NCBI GenBank assembly: GCA_022495995.1
Contig: JAFEMH010005384.1
Location: 1 to 64,000 of the forward strand
DNA from: Adenophora triphylla var. japonica
Lineage: Eukaryota > Streptophyta > Magnoliopsida > Asterales > Campanulaceae
DNA length: 64,000 nt
Direction of reading: 5' to 3'
Below, piece by piece: positions 1 to 10,869 of the stretch. Numbering within the stretch: position 1 is the first letter of the stretch; the number at the start of each line of letters is the position of its first letter. Position numbers and translations under genes: made by a program. The notes beneath the pieces were generated by a model, which saw only the letters and a list, made by a program, of their open reading frames with translations, made no database searches and was not told where the DNA came from.

Positions 1-879
1 CGCCGCCATAGCTCCACAACAGCCTCGAGCGATCCCCGAAGTCTTCATCCTCTTGGCCTTCCCCGCCGTAAGCTCCCGCATCCCGTGCAGGTAAACACAA
101 GCAAAGCGTAACGGCTCAATCACATGCATTTCTTAATATAAAAGGCACATATAACTCCGTCACAAAACACTAGGCACATATTGCAACATAATTTTCACAT
201 ACAATTTTTTCCATATAACCCGTCACAAAACACGGCACACAATGCACATAATTTTCACATATATCATGCATATAATTTCTCCCATGCAGTCCGTCACAAA
301 ACACGGCACACACCGTATACATCTTTTCTCAAAAGAAAAAAAGGGGGATTAAACCCTGGCCACACGACACATTTTCAAAAGAAAATCCGTCCCAACACGG
401 CACATATCGCAACATATTTTCCCCCACAAAGTCCGTCACCCAAAAACACGGCAATAACACTATATAGCACACATTTCCTCAAAAGGAAAACTGGCCCCAA
501 CACGGCACACACTTTCACATATAACCCGTCACAAAAACACGGCACATGTCACATTTTTTTTTTTTCTACAAAAATTATCACTACACGATAATTTTTCTCC
601 TATAATGTACATACATAAATAGCATACGGTACAAAACACCAAAGCATGCAATTCACTAGATTTATAGGCACTTTATTTTCACAAATAAGAGCTAATCTAC
701 ACATTTCTGCACAAAATACACATACCCACAATTTTTACATGTCTATTTTCAACAATTCATCAAGAATTTCACAAAAAAAGGCATAAAATAATAACAAAAA
801 AAAAAAAATTCAAAAATGCGAAAAACTAAAACCTAGCTCTAGCATTCAAAAATTCGGAAAGCAGTGGAATCAAAACGAA

Positions 880-1245
880 ATTGCATTTCTTACCTCCCCA
901 ACGTTCATGGAGCGACGATTATGCACCTCCGGATTCTGGATACAAACATCCGGGTTCTTCGAAGATGGAAACGAACGAAGTCCAATTCCTTTGAAGCTCC
1001 ATCCGCCGCTCTCAACTACTTCCCCGATCGCAAGCCGATCGACGACTCCTTCGAGATCCTTCTACCCATGGCAAGAAATTCAAGCAAAATTTTTGATTTT
1101 GGTTAACACAATGGAGGAATTTTTCTCTCTCTCTCGCCCGGTTCACGAAACCGGAAAATCGAGGAAGAAGGAATGGGGAAGGGCCTCGTGATTTAAAGCC
1201 TCGGTCAAACCCGGGGAACCGTAAGAAACCAAGTGTGGTCCGCAC
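880..1245 (-). other. Leader exon of the antisense transcript of element A (candidate)
   Basis: Read on the minus strand, a TTTAAAT box near 1190 is followed by a purine-rich exon that ends at a good splice donor (GTAAGA, near 890-895 on the plus strand). Element B shows the same arrangement with a GTAAGC donor near 17126, and element D with GTAAAC near 41691. Tat/Ogre-type elements are known to carry an additional antisense ORF between pol and the 3' LTR; this would be its 5' leader. The coding exons would lie beyond the left edge. No protein homology was recognised. Confidence 0.35.
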
Positions 1246-1419
1246 GGACCTCCTTGCATCCGAGGGTAATCCGTACGGACCTCTTTGGTGTGCAAGGGGT
1301 AATGCTAAATGACTTTTCCTCGCCCTTACAAACTTTGCCCCCGGGCCGTCCTAAGGCTCTTTTTCAAAGAAATCCAAGTGCGTAATGGTCCCTAACCCTA
1401 CAATTCACCCCACGCCGTC

Positions 1420-2440
1420 AAGCGAAGACCGGTCTCGCCTACCTATTCAATCCACCACGGTCAAGCTGCTGTGCACGGCTCAGCTTACCTAACGGTAATT
1501 CATCTCGCCAAGCGTAAGACCGGGATTCCGCCACTTGAACTGCAATTTCAACCACCGTGGGCCATCAACGTAAGACCGGTCACCGGTCTCGCCACTCCAA
1601 CGGCAATTCAACCACCGGCCGCCAAGCCTGTAAGACCGGACTCCGCCCTACTTCAACGGGGCACCAACCACCTGGGCCATCAACGTAAGACTCGGTCTCG
1701 CCCACTCCAACGGCAAATCAACCACCGGCAAGCGCAAGTCCAAGCTGCAGCACCGGACTCCGCCACTTCAACGGCAATTCAACCACCGGCCATCAACCTA
1801 AGACCGGTCCTCGCCACTCCAACGCAAATCACCAAGACCGCTGCCTTAAGACGCCCTCTCGCCCACTTCAACGGCAAATTCAACCACTCCATTGCCAAGC
1901 TTTGTCAGAAGACCGGTCTCGCTCACCTAACGCAAATCAACCACCGCCAGCCGCTTTAAGACCGGCCCTCGCCTGGCTTCAACGGCAATTCAATCCATCT
2001 CGGGCCGCTGGCCAGAAGACCGTAAGACTCGCCCACTTCAACGGCAGAATTCAACCATCGAAGCACAACAAGAGACTGATCTCGCTCTACCTTAACGGCG
2101 CACCAACTAACGCCCGTCGTTCTTCAACGGTACTCCAAGAAGGGAGCCAGCTGCACACTTTCCAAGACGTAATATCAAGGCACAAGACGCTTCCAAACGC
2201 TCAACGACAACTCAACCACCGAAGGTCCGGGTCATATTCCCAAACAGAAAAGTGGTCTCTCTGGCAAAGGTCATGCATCCCTCAGCAATTCAAGCACCGG
2301 CAAATGACGTAAGCCCGAATCTCGCCTACTTCAACGGGCAATCAAGCAGCCAAGTAAGCACCGCCATCAAAGTTTAAGCCCGAGCCCTCCCCCAACAAGC
2401 TTCAAAGGAAGTCAGCGCAAGACCGCATATCCCCAACACC
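1420..2440 (+). repeat. Degenerate repeats with a 'taagaccgg...caacggcaattcaacca' core
   Basis: Roughly a dozen imperfect copies of a unit about 60-75 bp long, each containing 'gtaagaccgg', 'ctcgcc', 'caacgg' and 'aattcaacca'. Copy length varies by small indels. The open frames that cross it are translations of the repeat and not genes. It precedes the cleaner 41-bp array and belongs to the 3' UTR of element A. Confidence 0.6.
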
Positions 2441-2769
2441 GACCATCATCCTTGCCCACTAACGGCAAACAAGCACGCCAAGGAGCCAACACCTCCGAGT
2501 ACAAGTCCCAAGGCACGGCGCACCCAAACGCCACGAAGCGCCTCAAAACGCCAAACGGTGAAGACATGGTGAAGCAACCATCGCCACCATCCTCCTTGCT
2601 TCCCGACTAGGGCAACGCAACCAAGCCACCGCGGCCAACCTAAGTCACGCCATCGTAAGTCCAACTCTTCTACCGATCTAAGTCACGCAAAAACACAAAC
2701 TTTCCTTATCACGCGACATGTGTCAAAAACCAAGGCGCCATCTACGTCCTCACCGAATGCGGCTACAAG

Positions 2770-3925
2770 ACGCCACCACGTCTCTCCACACTCGTACCTA
2801 TACGGCACCTGCTAGACGCCACCACAGTCCTCCAAAGGCACCAACCATTCCAATCTCGGACCAGACGCCTGAAACCACGTCCTATCACCGAAAATCCTAG
2901 TGGCCGGTCATCCCCGACGCCACCACGTTCTATCATCGACCTATACGGCCACCCCTGACGCCACCACGCCCTTATCACCGACCTATACGGCCACCCAGAC
3001 GCCACCACGCCCTTATCACCGACCTATACGGCCACCAGACGCCACCACGTTCTTATCACCGACCTATACGGCCACCCAGACGCCACCACGCCCTTATCAC
3101 CGACCTATACGGCCACCTTGACGCCACCACGTCCTTATCATCGACCTATACGGCTACCAGACGCCACCACGTTCCTATCACCGACCTATACGGCCACCCT
3201 GACGCCACCACGCCTTATCACCGACCTATACGGCCACCCCGACGCCACCACGCCTTATCACCGACTCCATACGGTCACCCTGACGCCACCACGCCCTTAT
3301 CACCGACTCTATACGGTCACCCGACGCCACCACGTCCTTATCATCGACCTATACGGCCACCCCGGACGCCACCACGTCCTTATCACCGACCTATACGGCC
3401 ACCCAGACGCCACCACGCCCTTATCACCGACCTATACGGGCTACCCAGACGCCACCACGCCCTTATCACCGACTCTATACGGCCACCTGTGACGCCACCA
3501 CGTCTCTTATCACCGACCTATACGTGGTCACCCAGACGCCACCATCGCCCTATCACCGACCTATACGGTCACCCAGACGCCACCACGCTCCTTATCACCG
3601 ACCTATACGGCCACCCAGGACGCCACCACGCCCTTATCACCGACCTATACGGCCACCCTGCGACGCCACCACGCCTCTACCACCGACCTATACGGTCACC
3701 CCGACGCCACCACGCCCTTATCACCGACCTATACGGTCACCCAGACGCCACCACGTCCTTTTCACCGACCTATACGGCCACCTGCAGACGCCACCACGCC
3801 TTATCACCGACCTATACGGCCACCCCGACGCCACCACGTCCTTATCACCGACCTATACGGTCACCCAGACGCCACCACGTCCTCACCACCGACCTCGGCG
3901 GTCACACAACACCTGTGGCACCACC
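2770..3925 (+). repeat. 41-bp tandem array, about 26 copies, in the 3' UTR of element A
   Basis: The unit reads gacgccaccacg-cccttatcaccga-cctatacggccaccca and recurs every 39-44 bp. Starts of gacgcc are seen near 2957, 2998, 3038, 3079 and 3120, and so on to 3867. The first two copies (about 2770 and 2815) and the last are degenerate. Most copy-to-copy differences are single-base insertions or deletions, with a ggcc/ggtc alternation. Proline- and histidine-rich frames across it are artefacts of the repeat. Tandem arrays just upstream of the 3' LTR are a known habit of Tat/Ogre elements and can seed satellites. Confidence 0.9.
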
Positions 3926-4167
3926 ACGCCCGCATCTCACGTAACACTCACCCCACACCCGAACTACGACTGTGCTTCGATTCCCGCCAGGATACGTAGG
4001 AATCCTATCACAGGTCCAAATTTATCGACCTATACTATTGCCACCCAAAAGGACACCACCACGTCCTCACTTTGACCCTCACGGTCACTTCCTCTCCCCA
4101 AAGACGCGATCCGCATTAGGACCCTTATCTTATCTAGCGACCCCACTTCTTTCATAAGCGACGCCGT

Positions 4168-4178
4168 CGAGGGGCTTC
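4168..4178 (+). other. Polypurine tract of element A
   Basis: cgaggggcttc directly precedes the LTR start (agaagtacccc). The same string stands before the B 3' LTR (18892-18902, then tgtaagtaccc). Plus-strand DNA synthesis would prime here. The LTR's initial TG is mutated to AG. Confidence 0.55.
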
Positions 4179-4373
4179 AGAAGTACCCCAACTGGATCAC
4201 TCCTTTCAAACACACGGGAAACACCGCAGACTCATCCACGCAGCCTCTGAGACCTCTCTCACTCAAAACCCTCTCAAAACCCTCTCAAACCCCCAACCAA
4301 ACCAAGTGGAGGAGCCTTTCTCGGGATAAAAGGGACAAAAGGACCTTTGGGAATTTTCAGAAATCGTAGCAAT

Positions 4374-4625
4374 TAAGGTCCGTGACGGACCTCTTGTTTC
4401 AATGATTACTAAATCCCCTTAAAGTCCACAATATTCCTCAAATCCCGGAGAAATGATGACTTCCATGCAGAGTTGGTCCGTACGGACCTCTTTGCATGCA
4501 AGATGGTCCGTACGGACCTTATTGCTCAGTGGAACATCATCATTCCCAAATATTCTCCATCATTGCATTCTCAAATCGAGGAAATCCAAAATTCTCGGAT
4601 AACCAAGAAGGTCCGTACGGACCTC
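4374..4625. promoter_or_regulatory. Cluster of GGTCCGTACGGACC palindromes in the U3 of LTR A
   Basis: Three perfect copies of the 14-bp palindrome lie near 4474, 4504 and 4611, and one variant with an extra base (ggtccgtgacggacc) near 4378. All lie within 270 bp upstream of the TATA box at 4644. Related forms occur near 1231 and 1270. The B LTR has only weaker ccgcacgg elements at 19143-19185. Position and symmetry suggest binding sites for a dimeric regulator; this is inference. Confidence 0.5.
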
Positions 4626-4643
4626 TTGCTCCGAAATTTTTAC

Positions 4644-4651
4644 TATAAATA
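4644..4651 (+). promoter_or_regulatory. TATA box of LTR A
   Basis: TATAAATA within ctataaatagagggctcctcc. The equivalent box in the B LTR (19209-19216) has the same context, tataaatagagccctcctc, which supports a shared promoter and orientation. Confidence 0.65.
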
Positions 4652-5587
4652 GAGGGCTCCTCCTCATTTTTTCACACCTCCCACTTCTCTCTTCCTCCCT
4701 AAGCCTTCGGCTCCCCTTCTAAGACCTTTTCGAGGCATTCCCGCCCCTTCTGATCCTTCCGAGGCCTTCCGAGCCCCCTCGAGGTGCTCCGAAGCCTCTC
4801 CGAGCGCTCCCGAGACGCTCCCGCGCTGCCCCGAGGCACTCTCGAGGTACTCCGAGGCCCCTCGTGGTACTCCGAGGCCTTGCCCGGTCTTTCCACCTGT
4901 GTCCCGCTCTTTCCGAGTCAAACCGACGATCCCAAACCACGCCGAAACTCTCGCCCGAGTAACTCCTCGCCACCACAACGCACGCCGAACCTCCCGTCCG
5001 AGTGATCCGATCCCGACGATCCCCACGCACGCCGAACCTCTCGCCCGAACGCAGCCTCCTACAACCTCAACTCACGCCGAAACTCGTCTCGCGTACAACC
5101 GGCATCTCCCCGGCAATCCCGATCCGTACGGACGCTACTCCGACTTCAAACACTATTCCCCGCGGAAGACATTACACGAACCAACATTGGTAAGGCTTCC
5201 TTCCATTACTATTTCAATACATTTCCATACATAGCATACAATGTAGACATCCGATACAAAGATGTATTTTTAAAAGCACACACACACACACACAACATTT
5301 AAAGGATATTAGGGTATCCGAAAGACTCGTTTACGAGGCGACTCCTGTGAGCTCTAATATTCTAATATTCTCTTCCCGAGGAGTCATCTGACCTCCGAAC
5401 TCAAAATCTCATCACACAAAAACAGTTTAAAATTTATCTTTAAACTGATGCCCTTTTTCAATGTTTTGGGCTTAATAAAAACGGCGTGGCGACTCTACAA
5501 AATGCGAAAGCAAAACGGCGAGACACCTCCAACGCGAAAGATGCCAGATGCCGGGGCCGCGAGGCCTTCCCGGATCCGGGTAATTTC

Positions 5588-5858
5588 AATTCCCCCCCTT
5601 ACTTTCAAACACATGCACACAAAGAAAGCACGCAAGCAAACACGATTAATGAAATCTCGGGAGACTTGCTCCGGCAAGGCACTTTGGGTGAACGCCAAAC
5701 GTTCTTCCCAAGGGGTAACTTAACCTCCGAACCCATAAAACCTTTTTTTCAAAGTTTTGAGGTAATCAAAATGGCGTGGCGACTCCGTTTTTCAAATAAA
5801 TCGGATGTCTTAAAACTCGCGTGAATTCCAATAAACAAAAATTTTAGGCACACATTCA
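5588..5858 (+). mobile_element. Terminal fragment of the 5' LTR of element B
   Basis: About 271 bp match 20394-20665 (the end of the B 3' LTR) with only two substitutions noticed by eye (ttaaaact/ttcaaact and tttaggc/tttgggc). The match starts at the C7 run and ends at ...cacacattca. It contains the U5 motif 'ggcgtggcgactccg' and is followed by a PBS, so it acts as the 5' LTR end of element B. The upstream 1.5 kb of the B LTR is absent here. Confidence 0.75.
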
Positions 5859-5860
5859 CG

Positions 5861-5879
5861 CTTGGCGACTACTGGGATC
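5861..5879 (+). other. Primer binding site of element B
   Basis: cttggcgactactgggatc follows the LTR end by two bases. It is a mutated form of the tggcgactctgctgggga PBS seen in element C. Tat/Ogre relatives are reported to use a tRNA-Arg primer; I have not matched this to a tRNA. Confidence 0.55.
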
Positions 5880-7610
5880 ATCCCAAAGGAGAAAAGCTTT
5901 ATTTTCAAAACAAAAGTCGATACTTGGTATATAGGTGGACCCCACTTACCCTTCCCGTATCGCTCCCTAACCCGGGCTTGGGATAACAAGGTGGTTTAAC
6001 AATCCCACGTACCAAGATCCCTTTTTCGAAAAAAATAATTTTGAAAAATAGAAGAAAGCTTTTCCCTTTGAGCGGGTTAGACTCCCATCGCCGATTTCAT
6101 TAATCATGCTTGCTTTCTTTACCATGCATTGCATCATTTGCATCTTGGAATCTCGGCAAGATACTTCGAACGGGAAACAACCCGAAAATAGCAAAAGGAG
6201 TGGAACTCCGGAAAATTGATCCATGCAGCCGTACGGCTCAATCCTCATCGATTCTCGACCGGCGACCTCAAAGGGCAATTCCACCAGAAAATCATGGTTA
6301 ATCCGGGCAAGTCCTAGCACTGGGGCTACTCACCTATGACCGATCCGGGGCTTCCTGTAAAATTTACGTGCTTATGTGTTGCATTTTCCCCGTCCCGAAA
6401 ATCATTCCTTTAAAACACATTTTCAAAATCTCGTTTTAACTCAAAAGGAACATTTTTAGGAGACCGCACACTACGCGCACCCGATATATCCCGTACACTT
6501 TTGCACGCACGTCCTTCAAACCCGAGGGTGGTTCCACTGCAGCCACGACAGCCTTACGATGCTCCCGGCGCGCACGGAATCATCCCAACCTCCCCATGGC
6601 AGCCGCAAATGTTGTCGACCAATGCACAAATACCCGTGTCACACGTTTCAAAACCGTGACTTTTGGTTGGTTTTTGGTCTAGTCCGTGTCATATAGCCCA
6701 GCTGCATACCCACGTAAAGGTCAAGCCTTAGCTCATAACGAAAGCCAAGATTTTCGCCAAGCGAAATTCCCGCCGAAATTCCGACAAGAAAAAAATCGGT
6801 GGGATCTTTGACTCCGACATCGACTATTGACCTTGACCCGCACGGAATGTGTAAGAGTCAAGATCGAGTCTTTGCCAAAAATCAAAAGATCTTTCGCTCA
6901 AGCGAAGCTCGCCAAAATTCCGACAAGGAAAAATTGGCAAGATCTTGACCGCATTGACTTCGATTTCGACTCACGCACCGCGTATGCAACGAAGTTCAAT
7001 GTGACACCGTGTCATCCGGCTTTTGCCGCCCGACCCATGCCTATTATATTCTCGGACATTACCGAAAGTCAAAACCGTCATTCGCTCAAGCGAAACTCGC
7101 TCAAAGATCCGTCAAGGCAGAGACGAGACTTTCCCTGCATTGCCTTGACTATAATCCGCATCGTCGTGCGTTGAAAGGTCCTATGACCCGCTAGACCCGA
7201 TAAGGAGCGTTTACTTTCGATCGGTGGGATCCGCGTGCCCTATAGGACCCTCGCCCGGGCCGTCCACCCCGGGAGGTCGAAATACTGTGGAATACGAGGG
7301 GCTTATAGACGTAGTGACGGAACCCACCGATCCAGATCTAGAGTAGTTGGGTGGAAAAAGAAGGGCGTAACCCCTTTTCCAACCAAATAGATATTAATAA
7401 AAGACACTGCTTTTAAGTAAACTTGAAGATTCTAATTTGCATATTGCCCGAGCCTTCACCCTAAACACCTACCCCGAGTCTAAGCCTTTCCTATCCCTTT
7501 TCCCGCAGCGAGAAAGAAGTGGGCGAGAACACCGGGTCGGGCCGACTTGTTAGCGCAGTAATCCTCGATAGTTCGCTGTAATCCTCGCTTTGTCACCTTT
7601 CGTTGTCAAA
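5880..7610 (+). mobile_element. 5' leader of element B
   Basis: No coding capacity was recognised. The stretch holds short palindromic motifs of the form ttcgctcaagcgaa (near 6893 and 7079; variant ttcgccaagcgaa near 6753), each followed by a 'ctcg' and a 'ccgacaagg'-like sequence, giving degenerate repeats about 150-180 bp apart. Open frames are short and in no recognised family. Confidence 0.5.
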
Positions 7611-8740
7611 TGGCCAACATGGTAATCCACAACGGTAATAACCAAGCAAGCTTGAGGGCTATCCCAGCTCAACCCAAGCCTCACATCTGCGGTATGATGT
7701 ATGTGATTGCGAAGACCGGCTTCTGAGTATGAGTATCAAGAATGGATCAATGAGGACGCTCCTTCAAGGAAGAAGAAGAAGAGAAAGTCCACACGCCAGG
7801 CTTAAGGAAAGATACGAAGCCGGGACAAGAGCGTAGGAACTTTGGGAGAGCCTTCTGGCAAGTTCGACTACTATGTCGCTATGCCAAGGAACTCCGTCAA
7901 GGAACCCGTCACCCCAAGCACGGTCCAAATTTCGATATCCCCATGTACAAATGATCCTCTTGAAGCGAAAAGTGCCGAATTTGTGGCCATCGTGGAAGTT
8001 CAATGAGAAGCTAGCGCATCTAGGAAGCGTAACACGTAAAGCCTATTGAATACGTAGCTACCAAGGAAGAATTAAGATCCCCTCTCGAAGAAGACTTCAT
8101 CAAGATTATCCAAAGCCAACCCTTCAGGCTACACCGACAAGGTCGTGGTGTCCAAGATCGCAAAGAGAAAATGAGTTATCGCTAGGCATTGATAAGATGA
8201 GCCGACCCTTCACTCAATGAGTCCAGCTTGCTACGGAAGAGCTAGCCGAAAGATTGCAACAAGTTACTTTAGTTCCCTCACCATCTTTCCACAAGCATCA
8301 CCACAATGATTTCCGGCAAGCTTTTGATCGCCGAAGTCTCCAACTTTCAAGAACGCCGACAAGATCAAGTTACTCCTGTGGCAACAAAGAAGAAGGAGCG
8401 AGATCCCGATCCAACCCTTGTCAAGTCCCCTCGAGTCAATAAGTAGTGTAGGGTCCAGAGTCCCTGCTGCCTATTCAGCCTGAGTCAGAATCTTCGAATT
8501 CCAGCCCTCGAGTCATCCGAAGGCCTCTACGCCCGAGGATTATGAAAATGTAATCGATGTCATCTTTCCCCTTATCTTGAATGAAATGACAAATCTTTCT
8601 CGATTATCCTCTTATTGCCAACTTAACAAATGATAAATTAACTCAAAACTTAACAATGCTAATAATGAATCATTTGAACAAGATGCAAACACACTAAACG
8701 AACAATAAATTAAAGAAATCTTTAAGCAGTGTTTCGTAAA
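7611..8740 (+). pseudogene. Decayed gag/protease region of element B
   Basis: An ATG at 7611 opens a frame (MANMVIHNGNNQ...) in the place expected for gag, but it stops within about 40 codons. Only fragments follow, in shifting frames. No zinc knuckle or D[ST]G protease motif was found. The stretch is far shorter than the gag-protease region of an intact Tat/Ogre element, so a deletion as well as frameshifts is likely. Assignment rests on position between PBS and reverse transcriptase. Confidence 0.35.
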
Positions 8741-10020
8741 AGAGGAAAACCGGGCCCAAGCCGCCGAGGAGGTTTTGATAAGTGTGAACTTGGGTACTAT
8801 TGAGGAACCTAAAGAGACACAGATTGGAAGCTTCTTCCGTGGGGTCGAAAGGGACATTGATCGAGCCGCTCGTAGAATACGTCGACGTGTTTGCATGGTC
8901 ATACAAGGATATGCCGGGGCTAGACAGCTTCGATAGTAGAGCACGTAATCCTCTAGCACCGTATGATGCTAAGCCGCAAAGCGTAAAACCGAGAAAGATC
9001 AAGCCGGAATGGTCTCTACAGTCAAAGAAGAAATTGAGAAGCTATCATGGGTAGTGGTTCATCGTAGTTATTGAATACCCGACATGGTTGTCCAACATCG
9101 TGACCGTAACCAAGGCCAATGGGAAGGTGCGCCGCGTGTGGATTTCCGAGATCTGAACAAGGCCGCCCCAAAGACCGACTACCTCTCGCCAAACATAGAC
9201 ATCCCGGTGGGACTCCACCGCCAACTACGAAGTCAAACCTTTCACGCTGATGGTTTTGCAAAGTGCTACAACCGCATCAAGATGGCCGAGGAAGACCAAG
9301 AAAAGACAGCCTTCACCACACCGCTGGGAACCTACCGTTATAGCGCAATGCCATTCGGCTCAAGAATGCCGGGCTATTTCTTACCAAAGTAAGTGCAAAT
9401 AACCGCGCTTTTTTCATGACATGATCCACAAGGAGATTGAGGTCTACGTAGATGACATGATAATCCACTCCAAAGGAGAAGGTGGGCAGCACTTTGTTGA
9501 CCTACGAAAATTCTTTGAGAGGCCGAGACAAAGATTCCATGAGACTAAACCCCGCCAAATGCACCTTCGGAGTGACAAGGGGAAAAGTGCTGGGTATATG
9601 GTCACGGAGCGAGGTATAGAAGTTGACCCCCGAAAGATCAAAGCCATCATGGATATGAGGCCACCTCAAACCTGCATGTAAGTCAAGAGCTTCATGGGTA
9701 AATTGCGTAAGACATTAGCCGCTTGGCCAATCGGGCCTGACCACTATGCGCGAGCCCATCTTCAAGCTCATGAAGAAGAATGTGGACACGTAATGGACCG
9801 AAGAATGCCAGATGCCTTTGACTGCATCAAGGCATACTTAGTACATCCCCCTACTATGCTCCCCCACATAGACGTAAGCCTCTTCGCTCTATCTCACCGT
9901 CACGTACACGGCAGCTTGGGGCTATGCTTGCTCAGAGAAGAAAGAATCTGTAGAAAACGCCATTTACTTTGTCACTAAGCTACAAGTGGAGTGAGCTCAA
10001 TTACTCAAAGATGTGAAAAG
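8740..10020 (+). pseudogene. Reverse transcriptase and RNase H of element B, frameshifted
   Basis: Fragments in several frames match Ty3/gypsy RT in order: DVFAWSYKDMPGLD (about 8885), RVDFRDLNKAAPK (about 9130), FHADGFAKCYNRIKMAEEDQEKTAF (in pieces, about 9245-9310), the catalytic motif EVYVDDMI (about 9439-9462), RGIEVDPRKIKAIMDMRPP (about 9610), then an RNase H stretch DAFDCIKAYLVHPP (about 9815). At least three frameshifts and several stops break it. Its normal role is copying element RNA to DNA. It cannot encode an active enzyme as it stands. Confidence 0.85.
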
Positions 10021-10329
10021 ACTTGTGCAGATCGGTCCGGGTAGCTCACAAGTTGAAGCATTATATGCAAGCCCACCCCCGTGGAACTTGGTCTCGAAAA
10101 TAGACTCCCATCAAGTACATCTTTGACAAGCCTTCCCTCTCGATGCGTTTAGCGAAGGGTCCTTCTTCTCGCAGTAATACGACATCAACTATGTGACCGT
10201 AAAGGCCATCAAGGGTCAAGCATTGTCGATCACCTCGGCGAATTTCCCCAAAAGAATGAAGACAGAGGGCCCGAACCCCAATTTCCTGCATGAAGGGATC
10301 TTTGCAACTGAGCCCGAAAATAGATGGCA

Positions 10330-10735
10330 ATTGTTCTTTGACTGAGCCGCTAACAAAAGAGGAAATGGTGTAGAATGCTATTGTCGATCCGAAAGATGAG
10401 CATACCCCCATAGCCCTCAAGTTGAACTTTCCCGCCACGAACAATGTCGCCGAGTATGAAGCCCGCATTGCCGGGCTTTGGAGGCCGCCTTAGAAAGAAA
10501 TGTCAAGGAGCTCGAAGTTTACTGAGACTCACTGATCATCAACCAAGTCTCCAACAAGTGGAAGACTCGTAGACCCTAATCTGCAACGGTATCATGCCCA
10601 TATGGAGGAGTTGGATCGGACAGCTTCAGAAGTGACTTTCCACTACTTGCCGAGGGAAAAGAACAGATTCGCAGATGCCCTAGCTACTTCTAGCCTCACC
10701 GGTAGAGATCCCCGAGGGAAAAGCCATAAAGCCCC
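10330..10735 (+). pseudogene. Second (archaeal-type) RNase H domain of element B, decayed
   Basis: Fragments such as NNVAEYEARIAGL (about 10440) and VKELEVY, with a stop where the family has FGDS, then VSNKWKT and FADALATSS-like residues near 10665-10690, match the additional RNase H typical of Tat-group elements between RT/RH and integrase. Stops and frameshifts are present. The second RNase H supports placement in the Tat branch. Confidence 0.6.
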
Positions 10736-10869
10736 TTCAGAGCTGGGTGGAAGAGAAGCCCCAGCTCTCTCGTTGTGAAGTGGACTCGGGACCCGAGCCT
10801 ATAAAGGAACCTTGGTACAATCGTATTTACCAATTCCTCAAAGACGGAGAGTCAAATTTTCTGAGACGA

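Larger units (their letters stand above)
1..4178 (+). mobile_element. Element A: 3' internal part of a Tat/Ogre-like Ty3/gypsy retrotransposon
   Basis: No pol is visible here. The stretch has the layout seen again in element B: an A/T-rich intron-like block (130-850), a purine-rich antisense leader (about 880-1245), tandem repeats, a 'gatacgtagg' motif near 3990, and a polypurine tract (cgaggggcttc, near 4168) just before an LTR. Many short repeats built on 'cacggcaca' occur at 220-560. Element B has the same order at 16560-18902, which supports assignment to a 3' untranslated region. The window begins inside the element. Tat lineage is inferred from this layout and from the PBS of the neighbours. 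Confidence 0.6.
4179..5587 (+). mobile_element. 3' LTR of element A (Tat/Ogre-like), terminally replaced
   Basis: It begins after the polypurine tract with a start resembling the B LTR. It contains a TATA box and, near its right end (about 5480-5495), the 'cggcgtggcgactc' motif that marks U5 in this group. A (CA)n tract lies at 5277-5294. At 5588, in a run of seven C, it passes into a sequence nearly identical to the end of the B LTR, so the original end is not separately visible. Confidence 0.6.

Noticed and set aside
864..1245. Frames of 77-94 codons on both strands near the A leader
   Set aside because: Not conserved at protein level with the equivalent region of element B; better explained as a non-coding antisense leader exon.
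1471..2312. Frames of 162 and 136 codons
   Set aside because: They cross degenerate tandem repeats; the residues repeat with the DNA and no domain is seen.
2718..4075. Several long overlapping frames rich in histidine, proline and threonine
   Set aside because: They are translations of the 41-bp tandem array and shift frame with its indels; no gene-like composition or homology.
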